A stretch of 64,000 nt of DNA, taken from positions 4,526,001 to 4,590,000 of the forward strand of contig NZ_CP109178.1 of assembly GCF_036248255.1 (NCBI RefSeq), given 5' to 3'. The notes under the pieces are model-generated. The model saw only the letters and a program-made list of their open reading frames with translations, was not told the DNA's origin and did not search any database. This document shows positions 10,836-18,769 of the stretch, piece by piece (position 1 is the first letter of the stretch; every line of letters begins with the position of its first letter). A program made the position numbers and the translations under genes. The stretch comes from Streptomyces sp. NBC_01717. GTDB lineage: Bacteria > Actinomycetota > Actinomycetes > Streptomycetales > Streptomycetaceae.

Positions 10836-11750
10836 GTGGCTGGATTCAGGATCGGACGCGGCCGGGACAACCGCACCCCGCAGCAAGGGCAACAGCAACC
10901 GCGGCAGCAGCCGTACGGCACGCAGGCACCACCGCCGCCGTACGGTCAGCAGCCATGGCCGCCGACGGGAGGCAACGGCACCCCGTACACAGCCGGCCGG
11001 CCCGGCGGACATCAGGGCAACGGCGGCTACGGCGGCGCACACGGCGAGCCCGAATACTTCGGCGACCCGTACAACCAGCCCCAGCAGCCCCACCGAGGCG
11101 ACCCGTACGCCAACAACCCGGGTCACACGCAAGCGTTCAGCATCGACGAGGACCCGTACGGCGACGGCAACACCTACCGCGCCGGCCAGGCCCCCGCCCA
11201 GCCCGCAGGCCCCCGCCTGCACTGGAAGGATCTGCTGAGCGGCATCGTGCTGCGCCCCGGCCCGACGTTCTGGCAGATGCGCGACTACCCCGTCTGGGGT
11301 CCGGCGCTCATCGTCACGTTCCTCTACGGCCTGCTGGCACTCTTCGGTTTCGACCAGGCCCGCGACGACGCGATCCACGCGACGCTCTCCGCCGCCGTCC
11401 CGTACGTCGTCCTCACGGGCGTCGGCTTCGTCATCGGCGGCCTCGTCCTCGGCGCGGTCACCCACACCCTCGCCCGCCAGCTCGGCGGCGACGGCGCCTG
11501 GCAGCCGACGGTCGGCCTCTCCATGCTGATCATGTCGATCACGGACGCACCGCGCCTGATATTCGCGCTGTTCCTGGGCGGCGAGAACTCCCTGGTCCAG
11601 GTCCTCGGCTGGGTGACCTGGCTGGCCTCGGCCGCACTCTTCACCTCGATGGTCAGCAAGTCGCACGACCTGCCGTGGCCGAAGGCACTGGGCGCATCCG
11701 CGATCCAGCTGATCGCCCTTCTGTCGATCATCAAGCTCGGCACGATCTGA
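10836..11750 (+). CDS. Yip1-family membrane protein
   Basis: Integral membrane protein of 304 residues, function unknown. The first 120 residues are hydrophilic and rich in Gln, Pro, Gly and Tyr (QQGQQQPRQQPYG, PYGQQPW, GGYGGAHGEPEYFGDPY). The C-terminal half is a Yip1 domain with about five hydrophobic helices, starting near KDLLSGIVLRPGPTFWQM. The GTG at 10836 (MAGFRIGRGRDNRTPQQ) was chosen because the sequence becomes protein-like there; an ATG at 10755 would add 27 poorly conserved-looking residues. It converges on the phosphoribosyltransferase across a shared terminator. Confidence 0.75.
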   Translation: MAGFRIGRGRDNRTPQQGQQQPRQQPYGTQAPPPPYGQQPWPPTGGNGTPYTAGRPGGHQGNGGYGGAHGEPEYFGDPYNQPQQPHRGDPYANNPGHTQAFSIDEDPYGDGNTYRAGQAPAQPAGPRLHWKDLLSGIVLRPGPTFWQMRDYPVWGPALIVTFLYGLLALFGFDQARDDAIHATLSAAVPYVVLTGVGFVIGGLVLGAVTHTLARQLGGDGAWQPTVGLSMLIMSITDAPRLIFALFLGGENSLVQVLGWVTWLASAALFTSMVSKSHDLPWPKALGASAIQLIALLSIIKLGTI

Positions 11751-11775
11751 CGCACCCACCACCCGCACCACAGAA

Positions 11776-11807
11776 ATGACCCCCGGCGCCGCGGCACCGG
11801 GGGTCAT
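11776..11807. terminator. Bidirectional terminator
   Basis: An 11-bp stem ATGACCCCCGG and its complement with an internal GC-rich loop, placed between two convergent genes, so it can serve both. Confidence 0.8.
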
Positions 11808-11831
11808 CCACTTTCCACTGCGGCTTCCGCC

Positions 11832-12329
11832 TCAGGCGTCGAGAACCTGCCCACTGCGCCGCACGACAGGCTTTTCCACACTCCACGGGAAGTTGATCCA
11901 GCGATCGGTCTTCTTCCACACGTACTCGCACTTCACGAGCGAGTGCGACTTCTCGTAGATGACCGCGCTGCGCACCTCGGCGACGTGATCGATGCAGAAA
12001 TCGCGCACCAGCTTCAGCGTCTTGCCCGTATCGGCGACATCATCGGCGATCAGGACCTTCTTGTCCGAGAAATCAATGACATTCGGAACGGGCGCCAGCA
12101 TGACCGGCATCTCCAGCGTCGTCCCGACCCCGGTGTAGAACTCCACATTCACCAGGTGGATGTTCTTGCAGTCCAGCGCATACGCCAGCCCGCCCGCGAC
12201 GAAAACCCCGCCCCGGGCGATGCTGAGCACCACATCCGGCTCGTACCCGTCGTCGGCGACGGTCTGCGCGAGCTCCCGCACGGCATGACCGAACGCCTCG
12301 TACGTCAGGTTCTCTCGTACGTCATTCAT
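11832..12329 (-). CDS. Phosphoribosyltransferase (hypoxanthine/xanthine-type family)
   Basis: Cytoplasmic type I phosphoribosyltransferase of 165 residues, probably transferring phosphoribose from PRPP to a purine base; the base is not determined. The PRPP-binding motif VLIADDVADTGKTLKLV is clear near residue 93, with the beta-strand and loop motif VVLSIARGGVFVAGGLAYAL near 34. It follows dcd on the same strand with only 9 bases between the genes, so the two nucleotide-metabolism genes are likely one operon. Confidence 0.88.
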   Translation of the reverse strand: MNDVRENLTYEAFGHAVRELAQTVADDGYEPDVVLSIARGGVFVAGGLAYALDCKNIHLVNVEFYTGVGTTLEMPVMLAPVPNVIDFSDKKVLIADDVADTGKTLKLVRDFCIDHVAEVRSAVIYEKSHSLVKCEYVWKKTDRWINFPWSVEKPVVRRSGQVLDA

Positions 12330-12338
12330 GGTCCGGCA

Positions 12339-12914
12339 TCACACCTGAGTCCGATGGAAGTTCATGAACGAACGCGAGGCCGTCGGCCCACGCTGCCCTT
12401 GGTAGCGCGACCCGTACCGCTCCGAGCCGTACGGGAACTCCGACGGAGAACTCAGCCGGAACATGCACAGCTGGCCGATCTTCATTCCCGGCCACAGCTT
12501 GATCGGCAGCGTCGCGAGATTCGACAGCTCCAGGGTCACATGCCCGGAGAACCCGGGGTCGATGAACCCGGCCGTCGAATGCGTCACCAGCCCGAGCCGG
12601 CCGAGCGAGCTCTTGCCCTCCAGCCGCGACGCAAGATCGTCGGGCAGCGAGATGACCTCGTACGTCGAGGCGAGCACGAATTCGCCGGGATGCAGGATGA
12701 ACGCCTCGTCCCCGTCCGGCTCGACCGTACGGGTCAGGTCCGCCTGCTCGACGGCTGGGTCGATATGCGGATAGCGGTGGTTCTCGAACACCCGGAAGTA
12801 GCGGTCGAGCCGCACGTCGATGCTCGAGGGCTGCACCATCGACGGATCGAACGGATCAATGCGGACCCGCCCGGCGTCGATCTCGGCCCGGATGTCCTTG
12901 TCTGAGAGAAGCAC
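12339..12914 (-). CDS. dcd: dCTP deaminase, possibly bifunctional dCTP deaminase/dUTPase
   Basis: Trimeric enzyme that deaminates dCTP in pyrimidine deoxynucleotide synthesis. The 191-residue protein starts at GTG 12914 ([17 protein letters not shown]) and carries [11 protein letters not shown], the catalytic block [36 protein letters not shown] and the C-terminal [14 protein letters not shown] lid. The protein closely resembles the mycobacterial Dcd, which both deaminates dCTP and hydrolyses the product to dUMP, so the bifunctional activity (EC 3.5.4.30) is likely but not shown. Longer upstream in-frame reading to 12977 is not conserved-looking. Confidence 0.95.
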   Translation of the reverse strand: MLLSDKDIRAEIDAGRVRIDPFDPSMVQPSSIDVRLDRYFRVFENHRYPHIDPAVEQADLTRTVEPDGDEAFILHPGEFVLASTYEVISLPDDLASRLEGKSSLGRLGLVTHSTAGFIDPGFSGHVTLELSNLATLPIKLWPGMKIGQLCMFRLSSPSEFPYGSERYGSRYQGQRGPTASRSFMNFHRTQV

Positions 12915-12995
12915 GTCCCGAGGATACGCAGAGCGCGCGGGCCCGCCCCAACCGGACCGCCCCGCGCGCTCTGGCACAACCGTCTGCCGACGCCT

Positions 12996-13169
12996 CTACC
13001 GCTCCTCGAACACCACAGGAACGGCATGCCGCAACCGGGCACAACGCGGACAGCGGATAAGCCTCCCGGGACCGATCCGACCGGACCCGAGCTGCTGCAG
13101 CGGGAACGAAGCGGTAGCGAAAATGTGCCCTTCGGCACAGCGGACGACGGTGCGCTCCATGGAGTCCAT
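12996..13169 (-). CDS. Small CxxGH...CPxC zinc-ribbon-like protein
   Basis: A 57-residue protein (MDSMERTVVRCAEGHIFAT...) with one CAEGH pair and a second CPRC pair about 30 residues later, the spacing of a small zinc ribbon. ATG 13169 has GAAGGGA five bases upstream. It lies between dcd and tRNA-Gly, on the strand of dcd. Role unknown; the cysteine/histidine pattern suggests metal binding. Confidence 0.6.
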   Translation of the reverse strand: MDSMERTVVRCAEGHIFATASFPLQQLGSGRIGPGRLIRCPRCARLRHAVPVVFEER

Positions 13170-13391
13170 CAAGTCCCTTCCCCAACAAGCCTTGGACGAG
13201 AAAGCCACATTAGGGGATGAACAGGACGCCGCTCCAGGCGGCACTCCGACCACGTACGCTACGCCCCAACTCCCGCCCCCGGCAGCCGCATCCACACCTC
13301 GGACACAACACCCAGGCCCCCGGCTCACGCACCGGGGGCCTGCCATGGGGTACAGTGTGCGACGATGAGCGTTGATCAACCAGCGCTCCGC

Positions 13392-13465
13392 GCGGGTGTA
13401 GTTTAATGGTAGAACATGAGCTTCCCAAGCTCAGAGCGCGAGTTCGATTCTCGTCACCCGCTCCA
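13392..13465 (+). tRNA. tRNA-Gly(CCC)
   Basis: A complete cloverleaf: acceptor GCGGGTG pairs with CACCCGC, anticodon stem TGAGC/GCTCA encloses loop TTCCCAA with anticodon CCC, and T-arm GCGAG-TTCGATT-CTCGT is intact. The 3' CCA is encoded (13463-13465). This gene is the integration target of the adjacent mobile elements, whose insertion leaves it intact because the element supplies the same 3' end. Confidence 0.96.
13422..13465 (+). repeat. attL: tRNA-Gly 3' end, copy 1 of 3
   Basis: The 44 bases from the anticodon loop to CCA recur at 39153-39196 (one mismatch) and 40292-40335 (exact), all in the same orientation. Integrase genes lie just to the right of copies 1 and 3. This is the standard arrangement of att sites left by tyrosine integrases at a tRNA 3' end. 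Confidence 0.93.
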
Positions 13466-13470
13466 CGACG

Positions 13471-13497
13471 AAGGCCCAGGTCAGCGACCTGGGCCTT
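13471..13497 (+). terminator. tRNA terminator
   Basis: A 12-bp perfect stem AAGGCCCAGGTC with its complement around an AGC loop, then GCTTGTTG. It begins six bases after the tRNA. Confidence 0.85.
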
Positions 13498-13704
13498 GCT
13501 TGTTGTCTGGACCACCCTCAGCCCGCCGTGCCCTTCGCGTGCCCCAAGTCGCCCAAACTCACAGCCGAAGGGGCGGATAGCGGACCGGCTCAAACGGCAA
13601 CAACTCTCGGCATCTCGGATTCCGAGACCCACTTGACGTGACCTGCATCACTCTGAATGAGTGTGGGTGGGCATCACTTATGCGAAGTGACGGTGCAGAA
13701 GGGT

Positions 13705-14874
13705 CTACTCCCTTGACCCACCCTCTTCCCCGGAGCTCGCTTGGACATCGAGGGCGTACGGGTGGACGTACCTGCCTTCGTTGAAGGGGGTGAACCAGCT
13801 CTTGATGCTCATAGGTGCGATGCCCATATGCGCGAGTGCCGGGTCCTCATCAATGCCGTCCGTCGCGTCGTCGTACAGCCACTCGTGGTCCATGTCCTCG
13901 TAGACCTGGTCGGCGAAACAGTCGAGCGCTGATGACGTCCCCGAGTCCAGAAGGCCGTACATGTCGAGCGTGCTCTTGGCCTGTCCCAGGAGAAACCTGA
14001 GCGAGAGTTCCTCTGCCACACAGCTGAGCTGCTGGAATGACCCGTTGGTAAAGCGGGTGGTCAAAGCGATCGCGGTCACGAGGAAGCGGCGCGCGAAGGC
14101 GGCGTTGTACTGCAGTGCGTAGCGGTCGGGCAGCTCTTCCAGGAGCCAGAACGGGCGCTCGCTCTCGGCGACGGTTGTCCGGTGCTGAGCGAGGGTCTGC
14201 AGGTCCTGGAACAGTTCGTCCACGAGCAGATGAGTGCCGTGTACCAGCGCTCCTGCGGCGAGTCCGGCGTCCTCCGCCGAAACGCCGAAGTCGAACGCAT
14301 CCTCCTCGGCTTCTTCCCTGTCCTCCTCGCCGGCGACTCCGAACATCTCGGGACCGAAGGACTTCAGTCCGCCCGCCATAGAGCGGAGCGTGATGCGCAT
14401 AGCCGCGCTCTCAGCCGCCTGATCCGCCTCGATCCAGGACTCGGAATCCGATCCTGCGACCGGCTGAGTGTGACGGGCTCTGCGGGACGCCGGATCGTCA
14501 GGTGGTGCATCAGGACCGTCTGCCGCATCAAGGCTCTCCTTCGCCAACTCGGGGTGTAATTCGACCTCGCACCGGTCGACGGTCCACTCGGACAGCAGAT
14601 CCGAACGCTCAAGAAGCTCGCCCACAACGGATCGGACAGCGTCCTCGGCGAACTCCAATGAGGGAGCGTCAACGAAGACCTTGAGCAGTGCCCCGCCGGG
14701 GTACACCGCCACGATGGAGTCGAGGAGATCCGCCTCCATGTCGTCCGGGCCTTCAATGCCGTCGATCGACGCAAAGCCCAGCTCAAGTAGGGATACAGCG
14801 CCAGCACGTTGCAGAGCATCCATCTCCTGAGCGCCAGCGGGGATCCGGATGTCTACAGTCACGACATGAGTCAC
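13705..14874 (-). CDS. Hypothetical cargo protein beside the att site
   Basis: I do not recognise this family. The acidic protein of about 389 residues has an alpha/beta-looking N-terminus (residues 1-90), a charged linker rich in Asp, Glu and Ala, and a helical C-terminal half with motifs such as FWLLEELPDRYALQYNAAF, FLLGQAKSTLDMY and a strongly acidic stretch EDMDHEWLYDDATDGIDED. No signal peptide or membrane helix is seen. GTG 14874 is a provisional start; the frame stays open to 14949. It sits between the tRNA attachment site and the integrase, a common place for element cargo, so a role in host fitness or defence is possible but unproven. Confidence 0.6.
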   Translation of the reverse strand: MTHVVTVDIRIPAGAQEMDALQRAGAVSLLELGFASIDGIEGPDDMEADLLDSIVAVYPGGALLKVFVDAPSLEFAEDAVRSVVGELLERSDLLSEWTVDRCEVELHPELAKESLDAADGPDAPPDDPASRRARHTQPVAGSDSESWIEADQAAESAAMRITLRSMAGGLKSFGPEMFGVAGEEDREEAEEDAFDFGVSAEDAGLAAGALVHGTHLLVDELFQDLQTLAQHRTTVAESERPFWLLEELPDRYALQYNAAFARRFLVTAIALTTRFTNGSFQQLSCVAEELSLRFLLGQAKSTLDMYGLLDSGTSSALDCFADQVYEDMDHEWLYDDATDGIDEDPALAHMGIAPMSIKSWFTPFNEGRYVHPYALDVQASSGEEGGSRE

Positions 14875-14976
14875 GCGAGCCAGAGTGGCAGGGCAGCACC
14901 ACCGCGCGAGGGAAAACAGTCTCTTTGACGGGTTGGGGCAGTCCATCACCTGGCCTGCCCCAACCCGGTGGTGCGG

Positions 14977-16125
14977 CTACGCCTCGTGGGCCCTTTTGCG
15001 TTCGGCCGCCCGACGGCGTTGGGTACGCACCCGCTCGTCCATCCCTGTAGCCACCTCACGCTGCCGCTCGTCGTCGGAGTGCTGATAGATCAGCGCCGCC
15101 TTCTCCGAGGACTGGCCTGCGCGGACCATCGTGTCCTTGAGCGTGGCACCCGACTGGGTGGACAGGGTGTGGCCGGTATGGCGGAGGTCGTAGAAGCGGA
15201 AGTCCTTCGGCAGGCCGACCTTGGCCCGCGCCCTGCGCCACTTGCGACCGAATGTGGACCGCCGGAAAGGGGCGCCCTTCTCGCCTACGAACAGGAGCCC
15301 GTTGGCCTCCTTCTCGGCGTACCAGTCCAGGTGGCGCTTCACCTCGATGTGCAGGAAGGCCGGGAGGAAGACGGTGCGCCTGCCAGCGGTCGACTTCGTG
15401 TCGCCTTCGACCCGACGGCCGGTGGTCAGCTCGGGTGCTGCGTCACTGATCTTGACCGCGAGGGGTTCGAGCGTGACGTCGGGCCGTCGCAGGGCCGCCT
15501 GCTCCTCTGGGCGCATCGGGCCGTAGGCACCGAAGTACACCATCAGCCGCCACCTCGGCCCCATGGCATCAGCGAGGGCGTCGACCTGTTCGACGGTGGC
15601 CGTCGGGCGTTCCTTAGCCTTCTCGCTGCCGGCGCCCCTGATCCGGCAGGGATTGCGGCGGATCAGCTCGTCGTCGGTGGCCGTCTCCATGATGGCCTTG
15701 AGGAGACGGTAAGACTTGGCGACGGTCGTCGTGCCGGTCGCCTCCAGTCGCTCGGCCCGCCAGGTGCGCACGCCGGGCGGCGTGATGCCGTCCAGGTTCA
15801 TGGAGCCGAACGCAGGCAGGAGGTGTAGCCGCAGGAGCCTGCGGTACAGCTCCTCCGTAGTGGCGGAGAGTCCGCGCTCCTCGATCCACTTCACCGCGTA
15901 CGTCTCGAAGTTGACCGCACCGGCGTCGGGGTCCACCCAGTGCTTGCGCTCAATGTCGGCCTGGGTGAGGGTGAGCCAGGTCTGCGCTTCGGTCTTGGCC
16001 GCGAACGTCTCCGGAGCGGCCCGTCGACTGCCGTCCGGGGCCCAATAGCGCACCTGCCACCGGCCGGAGGAGAGCTGGCGTACGGAGCCGAATTCGCGCC
16101 GCCGCTGCGGCTTGCGGCCTGCCAT
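14977..16125 (-). CDS. int: Site-specific tyrosine integrase
   Basis: Phage-type tyrosine recombinase of 382 residues that should insert and excise the element at tRNA-Gly. The N-terminus has the AP2-like arm-binding region (GSVRQLSSGRWQVRYWAPDG), then a SAM-like core-binding domain and the catalytic domain. Catalytic residues are visible: Arg in GPMRPEEQAALR, Lys in GAPFRRSTF context, His-X-X-Arg as LRHTGHT, and the Tyr in ALIYQHSDDERQREV. Its ATG shares one base with the xis stop codon (TGATG). The gene reads towards the tRNA att site. It is the only intact integrase in the window. Confidence 0.95.
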   Translation of the reverse strand: MAGRKPQRRREFGSVRQLSSGRWQVRYWAPDGSRRAAPETFAAKTEAQTWLTLTQADIERKHWVDPDAGAVNFETYAVKWIEERGLSATTEELYRRLLRLHLLPAFGSMNLDGITPPGVRTWRAERLEATGTTTVAKSYRLLKAIMETATDDELIRRNPCRIRGAGSEKAKERPTATVEQVDALADAMGPRWRLMVYFGAYGPMRPEEQAALRRPDVTLEPLAVKISDAAPELTTGRRVEGDTKSTAGRRTVFLPAFLHIEVKRHLDWYAEKEANGLLFVGEKGAPFRRSTFGRKWRRARAKVGLPKDFRFYDLRHTGHTLSTQSGATLKDTMVRAGQSSEKAALIYQHSDDERQREVATGMDERVRTQRRRAAERKRAHEA

Positions 16126-16403
16126 CAGGCTGCCTTCCCGTAGCGGGCTCGCGCCTCACTCGTAGTCAGGACCGTCCGCTCCTCGATGTAGGCAGCCAGG
16201 GCGTTCCCCGGGATGCGGACGGGCTTGCCGAGCTTCACGTAGCGAATGCGGCGCTCCTGGATGAGACGCCGGATGAAGCGGACGCCTGTTCCGAGGCGCT
16301 GGGCGGCCTCCTCCACGGTTAGGAGGCGGTCAGCCGTGTGTGTCACCTCCTTCGCGGCACGCGCAGTCTGTGCGGAGGCATGAGATATCGCCGGTCGGCG
16401 CAA
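16125..16403 (-). CDS. xis: Excisionase-family (Xis/HTH_17) DNA-binding protein
   Basis: A 92-residue helix-turn-helix protein: LLTVEEAAQRLGTGVRFIRRLIQ, then RRIRYVKLGKPVRIPGNALAAYIEE, the MerR-like winged-helix pattern of excisionases. The true start may be internal because the first 25 residues are not typical. It overlaps the integrase start and is cotranscribed with it, as expected for an Int/Xis pair controlling excision. Confidence 0.85.
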   Translation of the reverse strand: MRRPAISHASAQTARAAKEVTHTADRLLTVEEAAQRLGTGVRFIRRLIQERRIRYVKLGKPVRIPGNALAAYIEERTVLTTSEARARYGKAA

Positions 16404-16525
16404 GGGAAGTCCTCTCCTGGCAGTCAGGGGCGCGGCAACGCCGGTCTGCCGAGGTCGGTCGAAAGGGATGGCGATTGTGCTGACCCGTTCCTGGGGGCTT
16501 GCGTGCCCAGGGGGTCGGAGCTGGG

Positions 16526-17050
16526 CTACGCCTCTGGGGCGGAGCCGTGCTGGTCGGTGTTGGGATGTTCGCCGGGCGGGGCCCCGTAAGCCTGCAGCAG
16601 GTGGCTGCTGGCCGCTTCGGCCATGGCGTTGGAGACCATCACATCGGCCTCTTCACGGATGTCGGGGTGCTCGGCGAGGTAGGCGTCGAGGGCGTCGCGC
16701 GCCCGCGTGAAGGCGGCGTTGGCGCGCTGCGTCTGGCGGTACGCGTCGACGACGTCGTCGATGAGTTCCATGGCGCGGGCCATGGCCGCGAGCCGGGGAG
16801 GGCCGACCATGTTGCGCAGCGAGACGCCGAAGACCTCGGCGAACCCGATCGCTTCGTCCACGTTGATACGGCGCTTGCGGTTCTCGATGCGCCAGACCGC
16901 GGACGGGTTCATCTCGAACCCGGCCTCGTTCATGCGGTCGGACAGGGAGTTGGTGCTCCAGCCGCGCGCTTCGCGTTCCAGCTTGATCCGTACCGCGACG
17001 TTCTCCTCGCCGCTGAGCAGGACCCCTTGGGGGGAGCCTTCGTCAGCCAT
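16526..17050 (-). CDS. XRE-family regulator of the element
   Basis: A 174-residue cytoplasmic repressor-like protein. A helix-turn-helix spans about residues 20-75 (REARGWSTNSLSDRM, PSAVWRIENRKRRINVDEA), followed by a helical C-terminal region (ARAMELIDDVVDAYRQTQRAN, ADVMVSNAMAEAASS). ATG 17050 has GGAGGTG at ideal spacing. It is divergent from the DUF3631 gene, and a palindrome in the shared region is the likely operator. By position it should control the replication/mobilization genes, the int-xis genes or both. Confidence 0.85.
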   Translation of the reverse strand: MADEGSPQGVLLSGEENVAVRIKLEREARGWSTNSLSDRMNEAGFEMNPSAVWRIENRKRRINVDEAIGFAEVFGVSLRNMVGPPRLAAMARAMELIDDVVDAYRQTQRANAAFTRARDALDAYLAEHPDIREEADVMVSNAMAEAASSHLLQAYGAPPGEHPNTDQHGSAPEA

Positions 17051-17112
17051 ACCCACCTCCTTCCGTACGTAGTACGTCGCTGCCATTTGCAACGAGATCA
17101 ACAGTAGCATGC

Positions 17113-17138
17113 TTCTGCGAGATGCAGAACACTTCTGC
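17113..17138. promoter_or_regulatory. Candidate operator of the XRE regulator
   Basis: TTCTGC-GAGAT-GCAGAA is a perfect inverted repeat (17113-17129), and a third half-site TTCTGC follows at 17133-17138. It lies in the divergent control region, 63 bases upstream of the regulator start. Autoregulation is inferred from location and symmetry. Confidence 0.6.
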
Positions 17139-17220
17139 AATCAGCAATTCATGTGGCAAAGTGGTGGTGCCAGCCACAGCAGACCCAAGGAGTCGTACGG
17201 CCGCTCAAGCGCACGAAAAA

Positions 17221-17243
17221 GCCCCCCGGCACAGCCGGGGGGC
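17221..17243 (+). terminator. Hairpin in the leader of the DUF3631 gene
   Basis: GCCCCCCGGC-ACA-GCCGGGGGGC is a perfect 10-bp hairpin preceded by an A run (GAAAAA). It lies about 90 bases before the DUF3631 start, between the operator and the gene. It could be an attenuator or a terminator insulating the regulator promoter; which is unknown. Confidence 0.5.
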
Positions 17244-17332
17244 CAAGCGCAAACCTCTCAACCGCCATCCCTAGCGATCAACCTGCGAGGCCGGGATTGC
17301 CGTCCCATGTGGCCCGCAAGCAGAGGAGCTCG

Positions 17333-18583
17333 ATGCCCAGTATGGACGAAGTCACCCCGAACACGCCATCCCTCTCCGCCACGCCCGTCGTGTGGCCGGC
17401 CGTTGCCATACCCGGCCAACCGGCCGAGCCCGTGTCCTCCACGCCGCCGTCCGCGCAGCCGCCCGCAGACGAGCCCGAACCCGCCCCGGCCTCCGAGGGA
17501 GAACAGGTCTTGGCAGACCTACGGGCGCAGTTCCGGCGGTACGTCGTGCTGCCGGGCGAGGAAGCCGTCACCGCCGTGACGCTGTGGGTGGCGGCCACCC
17601 ACCTGCAGACGGCGTGGCAGCACGCCCCACGCCTCGCGGTCGTCGGACCGGCCAAACGGTGCGGCAAATCGCGGCTCCTGGACGTGATCACCGAAACCGT
17701 CCACGACCCGCTCATCACGGTCAACGCCTCCGCCGCCGCGGTCTTCCGGTCGATCACCGAGGCCCCGCCCACTCTGCTGGTCGACGAGGCCGACACCCTC
17801 TTCGGCTCGGCGAAGGTCGCGGAGAAGAACGAGGAGATGCGCGGCCTGCTCAACGCCGGACACCAGCGCAACCGGCCCACCCTGCGGGTCTCGGGCCCCA
17901 ACCACGAGGTCTCGAAGTTCCCCACCTTCGCCATGGCCGCCCTCGCGGGCATCGGCGACCTGCCCGACACGATCATGGACCGGTCGGTCGTCATCCGGAT
18001 GCGCCGCCGCAGGCCGGGCGAGAAGGTCGCGGAGTTCCGCACTGTCCGGGACACGCCCGAGCTGCACGCACTGCGCGACCGGCTCGTGGCCTGGCTGGCC
18101 CCGCTCCACGCCGAGGCGATGGACCTGACACCGAGCATGCCGGTCGAGGACCGGGCCGCCGACACCTGGGAGCCGCTGGTCGCCGTCGCCGACCTCGCCG
18201 GCGGCCAGTGGCCCGACCTCGCGCGCGCCGCCTGCCAGGCGATGACGAAGCACGAGGTCGAGCAGGACCAGGACAACGGCGGCCTGAGCATCCGCCTCCT
18301 GGCCGACATCCGCCGCGCCTTCGCCGCTGAGGGCAACCTCTCCGCGATCCGCACCGGCCGCCTCCTCGACATCCTGAATCAGGACGACGAGTCGCCCTGG
18401 CCTGGGTACACCGACAAGGGCCTGACCCCGCGCGGGCTGCAGATCCTGCTGAAGCACTACGGCATCAGCGCGGCCAACCGCCGCTTCCCCGGCAACGTCC
18501 AAGCCCGGGGGTTCACCCGCCTGCAGTTCGCCGACGCCTGGGCGCGCTACTGCCCCGAGCCGGACTCCACGACCGGCGCCTGA
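17333..18583 (+). CDS. DUF3631 AAA+-type ATPase of the mobile element
   Basis: P-loop ATPase of 416 residues, probably involved in element DNA replication; DUF3631 often accompanies plasmid and phage primase/helicase genes. The Walker A motif GPAKRCGKS is near residue 110 and Walker B TLLVDEADTLF near 146. An arginine-rich sensor-like stretch DRSVVIRMRRRRPGEK follows. The N-terminal 60 residues are Pro/Ala-rich and probably disordered. ATG 17333 has AGAGGAG five bases upstream. It leads the rightward run DUF3631, DUF2637, mobC, relaxase. Confidence 0.85.
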   Translation: MPSMDEVTPNTPSLSATPVVWPAVAIPGQPAEPVSSTPPSAQPPADEPEPAPASEGEQVLADLRAQFRRYVVLPGEEAVTAVTLWVAATHLQTAWQHAPRLAVVGPAKRCGKSRLLDVITETVHDPLITVNASAAAVFRSITEAPPTLLVDEADTLFGSAKVAEKNEEMRGLLNAGHQRNRPTLRVSGPNHEVSKFPTFAMAALAGIGDLPDTIMDRSVVIRMRRRRPGEKVAEFRTVRDTPELHALRDRLVAWLAPLHAEAMDLTPSMPVEDRAADTWEPLVAVADLAGGQWPDLARAACQAMTKHEVEQDQDNGGLSIRLLADIRRAFAAEGNLSAIRTGRLLDILNQDDESPWPGYTDKGLTPRGLQILLKHYGISAANRRFPGNVQARGFTRLQFADAWARYCPEPDSTTGA

Positions 18584-18601
18584 CCCGACACGACCCGTCG
18601 C

Positions 18602-18710
18602 GACCCGTACCCGCGCAGGTCAGCGCGGTTACGGGTCACCGGCCCGCAACGAGTCGACTCGACATCACCGCCGCTCCCGTACCTGCTCTGACCAGGCACG
18701 CAACGAGTCG
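18602..18710. repeat. Inverted and direct repeats, candidate oriT or control region
   Basis: The gap between the DUF3631 and DUF2637 genes holds an inverted repeat of 15 bases with one mismatch (18602-18616 and 18623-18637, arm GACCCGTACCCGCGC, loop AGGTCA). It also has a 12-base direct repeat CGCAACGAGTCG at 18645 and 18699, the first overlapping the palindrome GAGTCGACTC. It is the most structured non-coding DNA near the mob genes. A transfer origin is one reading; a terminator plus regulatory repeats is the other. Confidence 0.5.
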
Positions 18711-18769
18711 CGACGAGTCTCCCCGACCACGGCCACATCAGCCGCCTCCGCACCCCTGGAGCACCACCT

